A stretch of DNA of 64,000 nucleotides from Pandoraea pulmonicola (GCF_000815105.2 NZ_CP010310.2:3348001-3412000); one strand, 5' to 3'; counted from the first letter of the stretch, positions 53,037 to 63,035 are shown. The notes: generated by a model from the sequence alone, not told the origin. Program-made: numbers and translations.

Positions 53037-54065
53037 GTGACGCAATCGACCCCCGACCTTCACGCCGAAACCATCGACGGCCAGCCCGCCCCGACCAGAA
53101 GCGCCATCGCCGCACTCCACGAGACGCTCAAGCCATACGTACGCGCGACGCCGGTATTCACGCGCAGCGACTTCCCGACGCTGGGCGACACGAGCGTGAC
53201 GTTCAAGTTCGAATTGCTGCAGGCTTCGGGCACGTTCAAGGCGCGCGGCGCCTTCTCGAACCTGCTCTCGCTCGACGATGCGCAGCGCAAGGCCGGTGTG
53301 ACGTGCGTGTCCGCGGGCAACCATGCGGTCGCCGTCGCGTATGCGGCGCGCGCAATGGGAGTGGCGGCCAAGACGGTGATGCTCAAGACGGCAAGCCCCG
53401 CACGCTCGTCGCTGTGCCGCGAGTACGGCGCCGACCTGGTGCTCGCGGAGAACGTGCACGAGGCGTTCGACATCGTCAAACGCGTGGAGCAGGAGGAAGG
53501 CCGCTACTTCGTGCACCCGTTCAACGGCTATCGCACGGTGCTCGGCACGGCCACGCTCGGCTACGAATGGGCGCAGCAGACGCCGGATCTCGATGCGGTG
53601 ATCGTGCCCATCGGCGGCGGCGGACTCATTGCCGGCGTGGCAACGGCCTTCAAGCTGTTCGCGCCGCACGTGAAGGTCTACGGCGTGGAGCCGGCCGGCG
53701 CCGACGCCATGGCGCAGAGCTTTGCCAAGGGTGGCCCGGTCAAGATGGGTCCGATGACCGGCATCGCCGACAGCCTCATGGCGCCCCACACGGAGCTGTA
53801 CAGCTACACGCTGTGCCGCCGCCATATCGACGAACTCGTCACCGTGACGGACGACCAGATGCGTGCCGGCATGCTCACGCTGTTCCGTCAGTTGAAGCTG
53901 GCCGTCGAGCCCGCCTGTGCGGCGGCAACAGCCGCTCTCATGGGGCCGTTGCGCGAGACGCTCATGGGCAAGCGCGTGGGCGTGCTGCTGTGCGGGACGA
54001 ACACCGATACGGCGACGTTCCAGCGTCACATCGACGCCGCCCTCGCCGCGGAAGGCAACCGGTGA
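53037..54065 (+). CDS. PLP-dependent threonine/serine dehydratase-like enzyme
   Basis: A GTG start at 53037 follows GGAGAC by about 9 bases, giving 342 residues. The fold-type II PLP enzyme shows the Schiff-base Lys in ASGTFKARGAFSNLLSL, the phosphate-binding PIGGGGLIAGVATAF and SAGNHAVAVAYAARAMG. It lacks a regulatory ACT domain, so it is of the catabolic kind. It should deaminate threonine, serine or a hydroxy-amino acid in the cytoplasm. Position between a transporter and an ornithine-cyclodeaminase-like gene supports a catabolic role. Confidence 0.82.
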   Translation: MTQSTPDLHAETIDGQPAPTRSAIAALHETLKPYVRATPVFTRSDFPTLGDTSVTFKFELLQASGTFKARGAFSNLLSLDDAQRKAGVTCVSAGNHAVAVAYAARAMGVAAKTVMLKTASPARSSLCREYGADLVLAENVHEAFDIVKRVEQEEGRYFVHPFNGYRTVLGTATLGYEWAQQTPDLDAVIVPIGGGGLIAGVATAFKLFAPHVKVYGVEPAGADAMAQSFAKGGPVKMGPMTGIADSLMAPHTELYSYTLCRRHIDELVTVTDDQMRAGMLTLFRQLKLAVEPACAAATAALMGPLRETLMGKRVGVLLCGTNTDTATFQRHIDAALAAEGNR

Positions 54066-54167
54066 GTCGCGGCCGCACCTTCGCCAACTCCCGCTGAGTC
54101 ATACGGACGCGGCCCGACGGCCGCGTTCCGCCTTCCTTCTTCCCAGGCCGCACTCAGGATCCTCCCG

Positions 54168-55193
54168 ATGACCGCCACCTCGCCCTCGCCTGCCGTACTT
54201 CTGCTCGACGCCGCCCAAATCGCCGCGCTGATGCCGGTCGGCGACGCCATCCCGGTGATGTCGGATATGTTCGCGGCGCTCGTGCGCGGCCAGATTCATC
54301 TACCGTTGCGTCAGATCGTGCGCCCACCCGAAGCCTTAGGCGCGAAGGGCATGCTGGGCATGATGCCGGCCTTCATCGGCGGCAAGACGCCCGTCTACGG
54401 CGCCAAGGTCGGCACGTTCTTTCCCGGCAACAGCGCGCTGGGCAAGGACCCCCATCAGGGCTGCGTCGTGTTGATGAGCGGCGAGACCGGCGAGTTGCTG
54501 GCCATCATGAACGCGGCGGAAATCACCGGCATTCGCACGGCCGCCGTCACGGGGCTGGCCACACGCCTGCTCGCACGACATGACGCGACGCGTCTCGCGC
54601 TGATCGGCGCGGGACACCAGGCGCACTGGCATCTCGCAGCGCTCGCGGCGGCGCGTCCGCTGCACCGTGTTCGCGTGGCCAGTCGCTCGCTCGAGAGCGC
54701 ACAGCGCTTCGTCGACGCCGAGCAACCGCACTACGACTTCACGCTGGAGGCGGCGGGCAGCGTTCAGGACGCCGTGCGCGATGCCGACATCGTCGTCACG
54801 GTCACCAATGCGACGGACCCAGTGCTCAAGGCGGAATGGCTCGCACCGGGCACGCACGTGAACCTCGTGGGCAGCAGCACGCCGCGTCATCGCGAAGCGG
54901 ACTCGATGCTCATGGCCCGCGCTCGATTGTTCGTCGACCGGCGCGAATCGACGATCAACGAATCGGGCGACTATCTCGCTGCGGCGGCCGAAGGCCGGAT
55001 CGGACCGGAGGATCTGCTCGCCGAACTGGGCGAGATCGTGGTGGGCACGCATCCGGGGCGCACCGACGCGGAATCGGTCACGCTGTTCAAATCACTCGGC
55101 ATGGGCGCCCAGGACGTGGCGCTCGCCGCCGCGCTGTATGCGCGCGCTGAAAGCACCGGCGGCACCGGTGCCGGCGTGCGCGCGACCCTCTGA
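54168..55193 (+). CDS. ornithine cyclodeaminase/mu-crystallin family protein
   Basis: This 341-residue dehydrogenase-type protein has the NAD-binding motif RLALIGAGHQAHWHLAAL and family blocks GMLGMMPAFIGGKTPVYGAK and GTHVNLVGSSTPRHREADS. Family members include ornithine cyclodeaminase, alanine dehydrogenase and ketimine reductases. Immediately downstream of a threonine-dehydratase-like gene, it may reduce or process an imine or keto acid made by that enzyme. The exact substrate is not deducible. Confidence 0.82.
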   Translation: MTATSPSPAVLLLDAAQIAALMPVGDAIPVMSDMFAALVRGQIHLPLRQIVRPPEALGAKGMLGMMPAFIGGKTPVYGAKVGTFFPGNSALGKDPHQGCVVLMSGETGELLAIMNAAEITGIRTAAVTGLATRLLARHDATRLALIGAGHQAHWHLAALAAARPLHRVRVASRSLESAQRFVDAEQPHYDFTLEAAGSVQDAVRDADIVVTVTNATDPVLKAEWLAPGTHVNLVGSSTPRHREADSMLMARARLFVDRRESTINESGDYLAAAAEGRIGPEDLLAELGEIVVGTHPGRTDAESVTLFKSLGMGAQDVALAAALYARAESTGGTGAGVRATL

Positions 55194-55327
55194 ACGAGGT
55201 TCCGACAGGCGCGTGCACTCAGACCGGATGTCCGGATCCGTCCGATTCCGGTCTGCGTCGAGCCTGTCCCGGCGGATCGCGCGGCCGTACGATGGCACCA
55301 TCGTCAACCCGTCATACGGAGCCGCAA

Positions 55328-55885
55328 ATGTCGCAAGCCCAGCCCTCCCGCACCGCCCTGCTCGTGATCGACGCGCAAGAATCGTTCCGTCAGCGCCCGT
55401 ATTGGCGCGAGGACGATCTCGCCGTGTACTTCGAGCGCCAGCAGGCATTGATCGACGGCGCCGTTGCCAAGGGGACTCCCGTCGTGCAGGTCTTCCACGT
55501 GTCGTCGGGTCCGTTCTCGCGCGAATCGGGCTTCGTGCGCACGCTCGAAGAACTGCGCATCGCGCCGGCATTCACGCTCGACAAGGTCAAGCACAGCGCG
55601 CTCGCGGGTTCGACGCTCGGCGCCTGGCTGATCGAGCACGGCATCACGCGTCTGATCGTCTCGGGCATTCGCACCGAACAGTGCTGCGAGACCACCACGC
55701 GCGCGGCGTCGGACGCCGGTTACGAGGTCGATTTCGTGACCGAAGCCACGCTCACCTTCCCGATGCAACATCCGCGCACCGGCCGCGAACTGTCGGTGGC
55801 CGAGTTGAAGGAGCGGACCGAAACCGTGCTGGTCGATCGCTTCGCGCGCGTCGTCACGGTTGAGGAAGCGCTCGCGGCGGTGTAA
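55328..55885 (+). CDS. cysteine hydrolase (isochorismatase family)
   Basis: From 55328 (MSQAQPSRTALLV) the 185-residue protein shows the isochorismatase-like triad: Asp in LLVIDAQESFRQ, Lys in LDKVKHSALAGS and the nucleophile Cys in IRTEQCCETTTRAASD. Relatives hydrolyse amides such as nicotinamide, N-carbamoyl compounds or isochorismate. It lies between the amino-acid enzymes and a GlxA-type regulator whose gene follows after 69 bases, so it is a likely target of that regulator. Confidence 0.83.
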   Translation: MSQAQPSRTALLVIDAQESFRQRPYWREDDLAVYFERQQALIDGAVAKGTPVVQVFHVSSGPFSRESGFVRTLEELRIAPAFTLDKVKHSALAGSTLGAWLIEHGITRLIVSGIRTEQCCETTTRAASDAGYEVDFVTEATLTFPMQHPRTGRELSVAELKERTETVLVDRFARVVTVEEALAAV

Positions 55886-55954
55886 CGTCGAGATCTGTCC
55901 GAATGCGTCCTGCGGCGCATCGTACGCGCCGATTGACCGACCGGATCCCGCCTC

Positions 55955-56983
55955 ATGCCGCGACTGCAACCCGTCTATCTGCTGGTCATGCCCGATACGC
56001 TGCTGCTCGATGTCGCCGGGCCGGCCGAGGCATTGCGCATCGCCAATCACCAGCAGGACGACGTGCGCTTCAGCTTGCGCTATGTCGCGACGCAGCCTTC
56101 GGTGGCGACGTCGATCGGGTTGCAGATCTCACCGCTCGAAGTCCTGCCGGACGCCCTGCCGGACGATGCGTGGCTGGTGATCGTGGGCACGGTGGAAAAA
56201 CCGTTGCCGGTGTGGGGCCTGTCCAACGATAGCGACGATGCCCACGACGCGCCGTCGAGCGCCGAGGCACGCGCGGATGCCGAAGCGCACGCCATCGCAT
56301 GGCTTCGGCAAGTCGTGCGGCCGACGCATCAGGTCGCCTGCATCTGCACCGGTGCGCTGCTCGCGGCGCGCGCCGGCCTGCTCGACGCGCGTCAGTGCAC
56401 CACGCACCACAGCAGTTGCGATCAGCTGCGCGCGCTGGCGCCGAGCGCGCGCGTGGCCGACAACCGGCTCTACGTGCACGACGGCAACGTGTGGACCAGC
56501 GCAGGCGTGACGACAGGGCTCGACCTGATGCTCACGCTCATCGCCGATGCGACGAGCCCGGTGTGCTCCGCGGCGATTGCACGGCAGATGGTCGTCTACG
56601 CGCGGCGTGCCGGCGCCGATCCGCAACTGTCGCCCTGGCTGGAAGGCCGGAATCATCTGCACCCGGCGCTGCATCGCGTGCAGGATGCGATTGCCGCCGA
56701 GCCGGCCCGTGACTGGACGCTCGCGCTCATGGCAGAGATCGCGTGTGCGAGCGAGCGCCACGTGACGCGTCTGTTCCGCGAGTATGCGGGGGTTGCCCCC
56801 ATCGACTATCTGCATCGTCTGCGCATCGCGCTGGCGCGCGAGATGCTGGGCAATTCGCGGCTCGACCTGGAACGCATCGCCGAACGTACCGGCTTCGGCT
56901 CCAGCCGCCACCTGCGCCGGGTCTGGCACAAGTTCGAAGCGCTGCCACCGAGCCAGGTCCGTCGCACACGGCTCGACGCGTAA
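55955..56983 (+). CDS. GlxA-family transcription regulator
   Basis: This 342-residue protein has an N-terminal DJ-1/PfpI amidase-like domain (VYLLVMPDTLLLDVAGPAEA, with the elbow Cys in CICTGALLAARAGL). The C-terminal AraC-type double helix-turn-helix reads MAEIACASERHVTRLFREYA, then YLHRLRIALAREMLG and ERTGFGSSRHLRRVWHKF. Regulators of this class usually activate nearby amino-acid or quaternary-amine catabolic genes, consistent with the upstream hydrolase, cyclodeaminase and dehydratase genes. The ligand is unknown. Confidence 0.87.
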   Translation: MPRLQPVYLLVMPDTLLLDVAGPAEALRIANHQQDDVRFSLRYVATQPSVATSIGLQISPLEVLPDALPDDAWLVIVGTVEKPLPVWGLSNDSDDAHDAPSSAEARADAEAHAIAWLRQVVRPTHQVACICTGALLAARAGLLDARQCTTHHSSCDQLRALAPSARVADNRLYVHDGNVWTSAGVTTGLDLMLTLIADATSPVCSAAIARQMVVYARRAGADPQLSPWLEGRNHLHPALHRVQDAIAAEPARDWTLALMAEIACASERHVTRLFREYAGVAPIDYLHRLRIALAREMLGNSRLDLERIAERTGFGSSRHLRRVWHKFEALPPSQVRRTRLDA

Positions 56984-57046
56984 GTGCGGCCCCGCAACCC
57001 GGGTAGAATGTCGGTCGCACGTATTCGCAAGACTCCCGATTTCACG

Positions 57047-57928
57047 ATGACCCACGACCTCGTCATTCTCGGTGCGCCCGCTTCGCGGCCGGCGTCCGAT
57101 GCCCTGCAGTCCGCCATTCGCGCGCTGGTGCCCGGCGCACCGGTCACGTTCGCCGCCGATGCGGCGGCTACACCTATCGCCCGCATTGCGGGTGTCACCG
57201 ACTCCCCGGCGTTGCGGGCGGTGGCCACCGGCTTCGCGCAGCGGCATCAGGTCGACGCCGTGCTGGTGGACAGCTCGCGCCGCCTGACGGACTTCAAGCT
57301 GGTCGCGATGGACATGGATTCGACGCTCATCACCATCGAATGCATCGACGAGATCGCCGACTACTGCGGGTTGAAGGCCGAAGTCTCCGCCATCACCGAA
57401 GCCGCCATGCGCGGCGAGATCAAGGACTTCAACGAGAGCCTCACGCGTCGTGTGGCGCTGCTCAAGGGACTGGACGCGTCCGCGCTGGAGAAGGTCTATG
57501 AAGAACGTCTGCAACTATCGCCCGGCGCGCAGGATATGCTGCGCGGCGTGCAGGCGCTCGGCATCCGAACGCTGCTCGTCTCGGGCGGCTTTACGTTCTT
57601 CACCGATCGACTGAAGACACGTCTGGACCTGGACGTCACGCGCGCCAACACGCTGGAAATCGTCGACGGCAAACTCACGGGCCGCGTGCTGGGCGAAATC
57701 GTCAACGCCGAGGTCAAGGCGCGTACGGTCGCCGAAGTGGCGGCGCAGTTTGGCGCGACGCCCTCGCAAGCCATCGTCATGGGCGACGGCTCGAACGATC
57801 TGCAGATGATGGCGATCGCGGGATTGTCGGTGGCTTTCCGAGCCAAGCCGGTGGTGCGCGAGAAGGCCTCGGTGGCGTTCAACCACGTCGGCCTGGACGG
57901 CCTGTTGTCGCTGTTCCGCGACGCCTGA
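57047..57928 (+). CDS. serB: phosphoserine phosphatase
   Basis: From 57047 (MTHDLVILGAP) it is 293 residues; an ATG at 57008 would add 13. The HAD core holds the nucleophile motif VAMDMDSTLITIECIDE, LLVSGGFTFFTDRLK, and IVMGDGSNDLQMMAIAG for magnesium. An N-terminal region of about 80 residues resembles the regulatory part of long SerB forms. It makes L-serine from phosphoserine, the last step of serine synthesis, in the cytoplasm. Confidence 0.94.
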   Translation: MTHDLVILGAPASRPASDALQSAIRALVPGAPVTFAADAAATPIARIAGVTDSPALRAVATGFAQRHQVDAVLVDSSRRLTDFKLVAMDMDSTLITIECIDEIADYCGLKAEVSAITEAAMRGEIKDFNESLTRRVALLKGLDASALEKVYEERLQLSPGAQDMLRGVQALGIRTLLVSGGFTFFTDRLKTRLDLDVTRANTLEIVDGKLTGRVLGEIVNAEVKARTVAEVAAQFGATPSQAIVMGDGSNDLQMMAIAGLSVAFRAKPVVREKASVAFNHVGLDGLLSLFRDA

Positions 57929-57931
57929 CAT

Positions 57932-57966
57932 CATTCGCTCGGCGCCATTACCTCGCCGAGCGAATG
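57932..57966. terminator. bidirectional terminator between serB and the beta-lyase gene
   Basis: A perfect 13-base stem (cattcgctcggcg / cgccgagcgaatg) with a 9-base loop sits between two convergent genes. It lies directly after the serB stop codon and 41 bases from the lyase stop. Confidence 0.75.
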
Positions 57967-58006
57967 CCTGCCGGGCCGGCCGTCAGCCTGGTTTGGCGAC
58001 GGCCAA

Positions 58007-59224
58007 TCAAGCGCCGCCCAGATGCGCCTTCAGGCTGGCTTCGATGTCGGCCTGCAGATCGCGCACATCTTCCAGCCCCACGTAGAAGCGCACGAGCGCG
58101 CCCTTGTGCGGCCACGACGTGGCCGTGCGCATGGACGGCACGCGATACGGCACGACAAGACTGTGCGCGCCACCCCAGCTGAAACCGATCTTGAATAGCC
58201 GCAGCGCCTCGATGAAGGCGTCGATCTGCGCCTGCGTGTAGCGCTCGTCGAACACAACGGAGAACAGGCCGCCCGCGCCCGTGAAGTCGCGCCGGAAGTT
58301 CTGGTATCCCGGGCAGTCCTCGAACGCCGGATGCAGCACCGCGGCAATCTCGTGACGCGTACCGAGCCACGTCGCCAGCGTCATCGCCGCGCGGTCATGC
58401 GCCTCGAAACGCAACTGCATGCTCGGCAAGCTGCGCAGCACGAGACTGCAATCGTCGGCCGACACCCCCACGCCCATGCGCATGCGCGCCTGTTTGAGGC
58501 GATGGTGAACGTCGTCGTTCTCGGTCACGACCGATCCCATGAGCACATCGCTGCCGCCCGACTGGTACTTGGTAAGCGCCTGCACCGAAATGTCGACCCG
58601 ATGATCGAACGGACGGAAGGCCAGGCCCGCCGAGTAGGTGTTGTCGATGGCCGTGAGCACGCCGCGCTCGCGCGCCACGCGGGTGATGGCCGGCACATCC
58701 TGGACTTCCATCGTGACCGAGCCCGGCGCTTCGAGCCAGATCAGTTTCGTGTTCGGCTGAATCAGCGTGCCGATGTCGTCGCCGATCATCGGGTCGTAAT
58801 AACGCACCGTGATACCGAACGAATCGGCGAGCCAATCGCCATGCTCCCGGTTCGGACCGTAAGCGTTGTCGGGCACGAGAACATCGTCGCCGCTCCTGAC
58901 CAGCCCGAAGTACACGTTCGAGATCGCCGCCAGCCCCGACGGAAACAGCAGACAGTGCTTGCCGCCTTCGAGCGACGCGAGGCGACGCATCAGCTCCATC
59001 GACGTCGGCGTGGCATGCAGGCCGTAGCGCCACTGGCTGTCATTCTTCCAGTCGAGCGAGCGCATGGCCGCCAGATCCGGGAAGATCACCGTGGACGCGC
59101 GCGCGACCGGCACCGGCATGGCGGCGAAACCGGCCGGCACGTGTGTGTCGGCGTGCAGGATATTGGTCTGCCAGTGCCAGCCGTTGGCCTCCGGCGTATC
59201 GAGGGGCTTGCGTTTGTCTTGCAT
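58007..59224 (-). CDS. metC: cystathionine beta-lyase-like PLP enzyme
   Basis: The start at 59224 (MQDKRKPLDTPEAN) gives 405 residues. This Cys/Met-metabolism PLP enzyme has RYGLHATPTSMELMRRLASL, LVPDNAYGPNREH, the Asp loop VLTAIDNTYSAGLAF and the PLP Lys in SVQALTKYQSGGSDVLMGSV. It should cleave cystathionine to homocysteine, pyruvate and ammonia. Related enzymes can act on cysteine or other thioethers, so metC is the likeliest but not the only option. It lies downstream of bktB, separated from it by a terminator. Confidence 0.85.
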   Translation of the reverse strand: MQDKRKPLDTPEANGWHWQTNILHADTHVPAGFAAMPVPVARASTVIFPDLAAMRSLDWKNDSQWRYGLHATPTSMELMRRLASLEGGKHCLLFPSGLAAISNVYFGLVRSGDDVLVPDNAYGPNREHGDWLADSFGITVRYYDPMIGDDIGTLIQPNTKLIWLEAPGSVTMEVQDVPAITRVARERGVLTAIDNTYSAGLAFRPFDHRVDISVQALTKYQSGGSDVLMGSVVTENDDVHHRLKQARMRMGVGVSADDCSLVLRSLPSMQLRFEAHDRAAMTLATWLGTRHEIAAVLHPAFEDCPGYQNFRRDFTGAGGLFSVVFDERYTQAQIDAFIEALRLFKIGFSWGGAHSLVVPYRVPSMRTATSWPHKGALVRFYVGLEDVRDLQADIEASLKAHLGGA

Positions 59225-59238
59225 CGTCACGACTCCGG

Positions 59239-59268
59239 AAAAACTCGGGCCGGCAAGAACGCCGGCCC
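59239..59268 (-). terminator. rho-independent terminator after bktB
   Basis: On the minus strand the stem ggccggc / gccggcc with a short loop is followed a few bases later by ttttt. It ends the bktB transcript before metC. Confidence 0.75.
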
Positions 59269-59279
59269 CCGGGAGTAAG

Positions 59280-60461
59280 TTACACGCGCTCGAACACGGC
59301 TGCAATGCCCTGCCCGCCGCCGATGCACATGGTCACCAGCGCGTAGCGGCCGCCAATGCGTTGCAGCTCGTGCAGCGCCTTGACCGTGATAAGGGCGCCG
59401 GTCGCGCCGATCGGGTGGCCGAGCGAAATGCCCGAACCGTTCGGGTTCACCTTCGCCGGATCGAAGCCGAGATCGCGCGTGACGGCGCACGCCTGCGCGG
59501 CGAATGCTTCGTTGGCTTCCACGACGTCGATGTCGCCGACCTTGAGCCCGGCACGCTCGAGCGCCTTGCGCGAAGCCGGCACCGGGCCAATGCCCATGTA
59601 GTTCGGATCGACACCGGCGTGCGCATAGCTCACCAGCCGCGCCAGCGGCTTCGCACCGCGACGTTCGGCTTCGGCGCGCTCCATGAGAATGAGCGCCGCC
59701 GCCGCGTCGTTCAGGCCCGAGGCATTGCCGGCCGTGACGGTGCCGTCCTTCTCGAACACCGGACGCAGCTTCGCCATGTCTTCCAGGCTCACGTCGGCGC
59801 GTACGTGCTCGTCGGTCGTGAACGCCACCTCGCCCTTCTTCGACTTGATAGTGACCGGCACGATCTGGTCGTTGAAGTAGCCGGCCGCCATCGCATGCGC
59901 AGCACGCTGATGCGACGCCACCGCCAGACGATCCTGGTCTTCGCGCGTGATGCCCCACTTCTTCGCGATGTTCTCCGCCGTCACACCCATGTGGATGTTT
60001 GCGAACGGGTCGTGCAGGGCGCCGAGCATCATGTCGACCAGGCGCGACTCGCCCATGCGCGTGCCCCAGCGCGCACCCGGCATGACGTACGGGGCGCGGC
60101 TCATGCTCTCGGCACCGCCGGCCATGGCCACGTCGGTGTCGCCCAGCAGGATCGACTGTGCGGCCGAGACGACGGCCTGCAGACCGGAGCCGCACAGACG
60201 GTTCACGGTCATGGCGGGCGCATGCTGGCTCACGCCGGCTTCGATGGAAGTCACGCGCGCCAGATACATGTCCTTGGGTTCGGTGTGGATGACGTTGCCG
60301 AACACGACGTGTCCGATGTCCTCGCCGCCGACGTTCGCACGGGACATGGCCTCGCGGGCCACGATGGCGCCGAGCTGCGTCGGCGCGAAATCCTTCAGGC
60401 TGCCGCCAAAATCACCAATGGCGGTGCGCACACCGCTGACGATCACGACCTCTCGCTGCAT
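59280..60461 (-). CDS. bktB: beta-ketothiolase (acetyl-CoA C-acyltransferase)
   Basis: From 60461 (MQREVVIVSGVRTAI) the 393-residue thiolase has the acylated Cys90 in NRLCGSGLQAVVSAAQS, His349 in SLGHPIGATGALIT and the base Cys379 in TMCIGGGQGIAA. Its sequence closely follows the BktB type of Cupriavidus (FGNVIHTEPKDMYLARV, GALHDPFANIHMGVTAENIA). It condenses or cleaves beta-ketoacyl-CoA, feeding polyhydroxyalkanoate synthesis with broader chain length than PhaA. PHA genes phaR and phaB lie about 2.7 kb away on the same strand. Confidence 0.9.
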   Translation of the reverse strand: MQREVVIVSGVRTAIGDFGGSLKDFAPTQLGAIVAREAMSRANVGGEDIGHVVFGNVIHTEPKDMYLARVTSIEAGVSQHAPAMTVNRLCGSGLQAVVSAAQSILLGDTDVAMAGGAESMSRAPYVMPGARWGTRMGESRLVDMMLGALHDPFANIHMGVTAENIAKKWGITREDQDRLAVASHQRAAHAMAAGYFNDQIVPVTIKSKKGEVAFTTDEHVRADVSLEDMAKLRPVFEKDGTVTAGNASGLNDAAAALILMERAEAERRGAKPLARLVSYAHAGVDPNYMGIGPVPASRKALERAGLKVGDIDVVEANEAFAAQACAVTRDLGFDPAKVNPNGSGISLGHPIGATGALITVKALHELQRIGGRYALVTMCIGGGQGIAAVFERV

Positions 60462-60620
60462 GTCTCTTCTCCGGGTGGATATCAATTTGCAACGAGTATA
60501 CCGCCGCACGGGTTACCGCGATGGCAGGCACTTTGGAGGGAAGCTTCGGTGTCGGAAACGGCGAGTGGTGACCACGGGCGCCGTGGGCGGCCCGTCGTCC
60601 GCGCCCGTGGGCGCCCGGTG

Positions 60621-61556
60621 TCAGGCGGCGAGTGTGCGCAGGACCTGTTCGGCGCGCGGCACCGGCGCCACGGCACCGTAGCCGGTCGTGGAGAGCGCGG
60701 CGCACACGTTGGCATAGCGCGCGGCGGCAAACGGATCGTCCCCCAGCGCCAGCCGGGCGACGAAAGCGCCGCCGAAGCAGTCGCCCGCCCCCGTCGCGTC
60801 AAGCGCCTGCACCGGGTACGGCGCCACGATGCGCCGCTCGTTCGGCGTGGCAACATAGCAGCCTTCCCGCCCCAGCTTGAGCGCCACGACCTTGACTCCG
60901 TGGGAAAGCAATTCGTCGAGGATGGCGTCGCGGTCGTCCAGCCCCGTGACGGCGGTCACGTCGTCCCAACTCGGCAGGCACACGTCGGTCAGGCCGAACG
61001 CCTCGCGCATCGTGGCGCGTGCGCGGGCCAACGGCCACAGCTTCAGGCGCAGGTTGGTGTCGAACGACACCTTGCCCCCGGCCGCGCGGATCTTCGACAT
61101 GGCGTCGAAAGCCGCGTCGCAGGCGCTCACGCTGATCGCCAGGCTGATGCCCGACAGATGCAGGAACGACGCGCCGGCGAGCGTATCGCGCGGCAGGTCC
61201 TGCGCACGATAGCGGCTCGCCGCCGAGCCGGCGCGCAGATAGTCGAAGTGATGACCGTTTTCGTCGTGCGACACGAAATAGACGCCGGTCGGCGCCTGCG
61301 CGTCGACGCGCACGTAGCGCGTATCGACATCCTCCTCGCGCCACAAATCGAGCAGCATGCGGCCGAACAGATCGTCGCCCACGGCGCTCACGAAGCCCGT
61401 GCGCACGCCCTGGCGACGCGCCGCGATGGCGAAGTTGGACGTGTCGCCGCCGAACCCCTGCAGATACTGACGGGCATCGTCGGGCGACTGGTTGAACTCG
61501 ACCATGGCTTCGCCCATGGCCAGGACTTGCGGAATTTGCGGGGAGGCTTGCGTCAT
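60621..61556 (-). CDS. kdgK: PfkB-family sugar kinase (2-keto-3-deoxygluconate kinase-like)
   Basis: From 61556 (MTQASPQIPQVLA) the protein is 311 residues. It has the ribokinase signatures GFGGDTSNFAIAARRQGVRT at the N-terminus and ALDATGAGDCFGGAFVARLA with the catalytic Asp near the C-terminus. The layout (MGEAMVEFNQ, TGVYFVSHDENGHHFDYLRA) matches KdgK, which phosphorylates 2-keto-3-deoxygluconate for the Entner-Doudoroff route. Other PfkB sugars are possible. It stands alone between bktB and rimO. Confidence 0.83.
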   Translation of the reverse strand: MTQASPQIPQVLAMGEAMVEFNQSPDDARQYLQGFGGDTSNFAIAARRQGVRTGFVSAVGDDLFGRMLLDLWREEDVDTRYVRVDAQAPTGVYFVSHDENGHHFDYLRAGSAASRYRAQDLPRDTLAGASFLHLSGISLAISVSACDAAFDAMSKIRAAGGKVSFDTNLRLKLWPLARARATMREAFGLTDVCLPSWDDVTAVTGLDDRDAILDELLSHGVKVVALKLGREGCYVATPNERRIVAPYPVQALDATGAGDCFGGAFVARLALGDDPFAAARYANVCAALSTTGYGAVAPVPRAEQVLRTLAA

Positions 61557-61667
61557 CGGTTCGATTTTCCAGGCTTCAGCGTCTGAAGCGGCTTCGAGAA
61601 TAGCGACTTGGGGACCGGCGGACGGCTCGACGTTCAGCGCGCGTGACAACCACGCGCGCGGGGGGCA

Positions 61668-63035
61668 TCAGACCACTTCGCCCCACAGGTCGTGGCCGTC
61701 GGCGCCGGTGACCGTCACGTTCACGAACTCGCCGACCTTCAGGCGCTTGGCTGCCTTGGCCGTCGGTTCGATGTACACCAGACCGTCGATTTCCGGGGCG
61801 TCCGCTGCCGAACGGGCAACGCCGCCGTCCTGATTGATCTCGTCGACGATCACCTGGATCGTCTGACCGACCTTGCGCTGCTGGCGCTCGGCCGAAATCT
61901 CCTCGGCCACTTCCATGAAGCGTGCGCGGCGTTCTTCGCGCACTTCGTCGGGCAACGCGCCCGGCAGTTCGTTGGCCTTCGCGCCTTCGACCGGCGAGTA
62001 GGCGAAACAGCCCACGCGATCGAGTTCCGCCTCGCGCAGGAAGTCCAGCAGGTATTCGAACTCGGCTTCGGTCTCGCCGGGGAAGCCGGCGATGAACGTG
62101 CTGCGAATCGTCAGGTCCGGGCACAGCTTGCGCCATGCCTGGATGCGCTCGAGGTTCTTCTCGCCCGAGGCCGGGCGCTTCATGCGCTTGAGAACATCGG
62201 GGTGCGCGTGCTGCAGCGGCACATCGAGATACGGGAGGATATGGCCCTCGGCCATCAGCGGAATGATCTCGTCGACGTGCGGATACGGATAGACGTAGTG
62301 CAGGCGCACCCACGCACCGTACTGCCTGGCCAACTCGCCCAGCGCGCCCACCAGTTCCGTCATGCGGGTCTTGAGCGGACGGCCCGCCCAGAAGCCGGTG
62401 CGATACTTCACGTCCACGCCGTAAGCGCTGGTGTCCTGCGAGATCACCAGCAGTTCCTTCACGCCCGCCTTGAACAGGTTCTCCGCCTCGAGCATCACTT
62501 CGGCCACCGGGCGCGAATCGAGGTCGCCGCGCATCGACGGGATGATGCAGAACGTGCAGCGGTGATTGCAGCCTTCCGAAATCTTCAGATAGGCATAGTG
62601 ACGTGGCGTGAGCTTGATCCCGGCCGGCGGCACGAGATCGGTAAACGGATCGTGAGGCTTGGGCAGGTGCGTGTGCACGGCACTCATCACTTCGCCCACG
62701 GCGTGCGGGCCGGTGACGGCGAGCACCTTCGGGTGCACGGCGCTCACGATGTCCTGCCCGGCGGCGTCCTTCTTGGCGCCGAGACAACCGGTGACGATGA
62801 CCTTGCCGTTTTCGGCCAGCGCTTCGCCGATGGCGTCGAGGCTTTCCTGAACGGCGTCGTCGATGAAGCCGCAGGTATTGACCACGACAAGGTCGGCGCC
62901 GTCATAGGTGCCGGCAATGTCGTAGCCTTCGGCGCGCAATTGGGTCAGGATTTGCTCGGAATCGACCAGGGCCTTCGGGCAGCCGAGCGAAACGAAACCG
63001 ACCTTGGGGGTGCCGGCGGGCGATGAGCGGGACAT
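61668..63035 (-). CDS. rimO: ribosomal protein S12 methylthiotransferase
   Basis: This 455-residue radical-SAM enzyme has three parts. The N-terminal UPF0004 domain ([37 protein letters not shown]) holds one 4Fe-4S cluster. The radical SAM core has [20 protein letters not shown], and the C-terminal TRAM domain ends [20 protein letters not shown]. It adds a methylthio group to Asp88/89 of ribosomal protein S12. It is full length, and the long plus-strand frame opposite it is a shadow. Confidence 0.96.
   Translation of the reverse strand: MSRSSPAGTPKVGFVSLGCPKALVDSEQILTQLRAEGYDIAGTYDGADLVVVNTCGFIDDAVQESLDAIGEALAENGKVIVTGCLGAKKDAAGQDIVSAVHPKVLAVTGPHAVGEVMSAVHTHLPKPHDPFTDLVPPAGIKLTPRHYAYLKISEGCNHRCTFCIIPSMRGDLDSRPVAEVMLEAENLFKAGVKELLVISQDTSAYGVDVKYRTGFWAGRPLKTRMTELVGALGELARQYGAWVRLHYVYPYPHVDEIIPLMAEGHILPYLDVPLQHAHPDVLKRMKRPASGEKNLERIQAWRKLCPDLTIRSTFIAGFPGETEAEFEYLLDFLREAELDRVGCFAYSPVEGAKANELPGALPDEVREERRARFMEVAEEISAERQQRKVGQTIQVIVDEINQDGGVARSAADAPEIDGLVYIEPTAKAAKRLKVGEFVNVTVTGADGHDLWGEVV

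Noticed and set aside
59064..61586. 840-residue plus-strand open frame
   Set aside because: It covers the antisense of metC, bktB and kdgK, all of which have intact catalytic motifs. The composition is that of a shadow frame.
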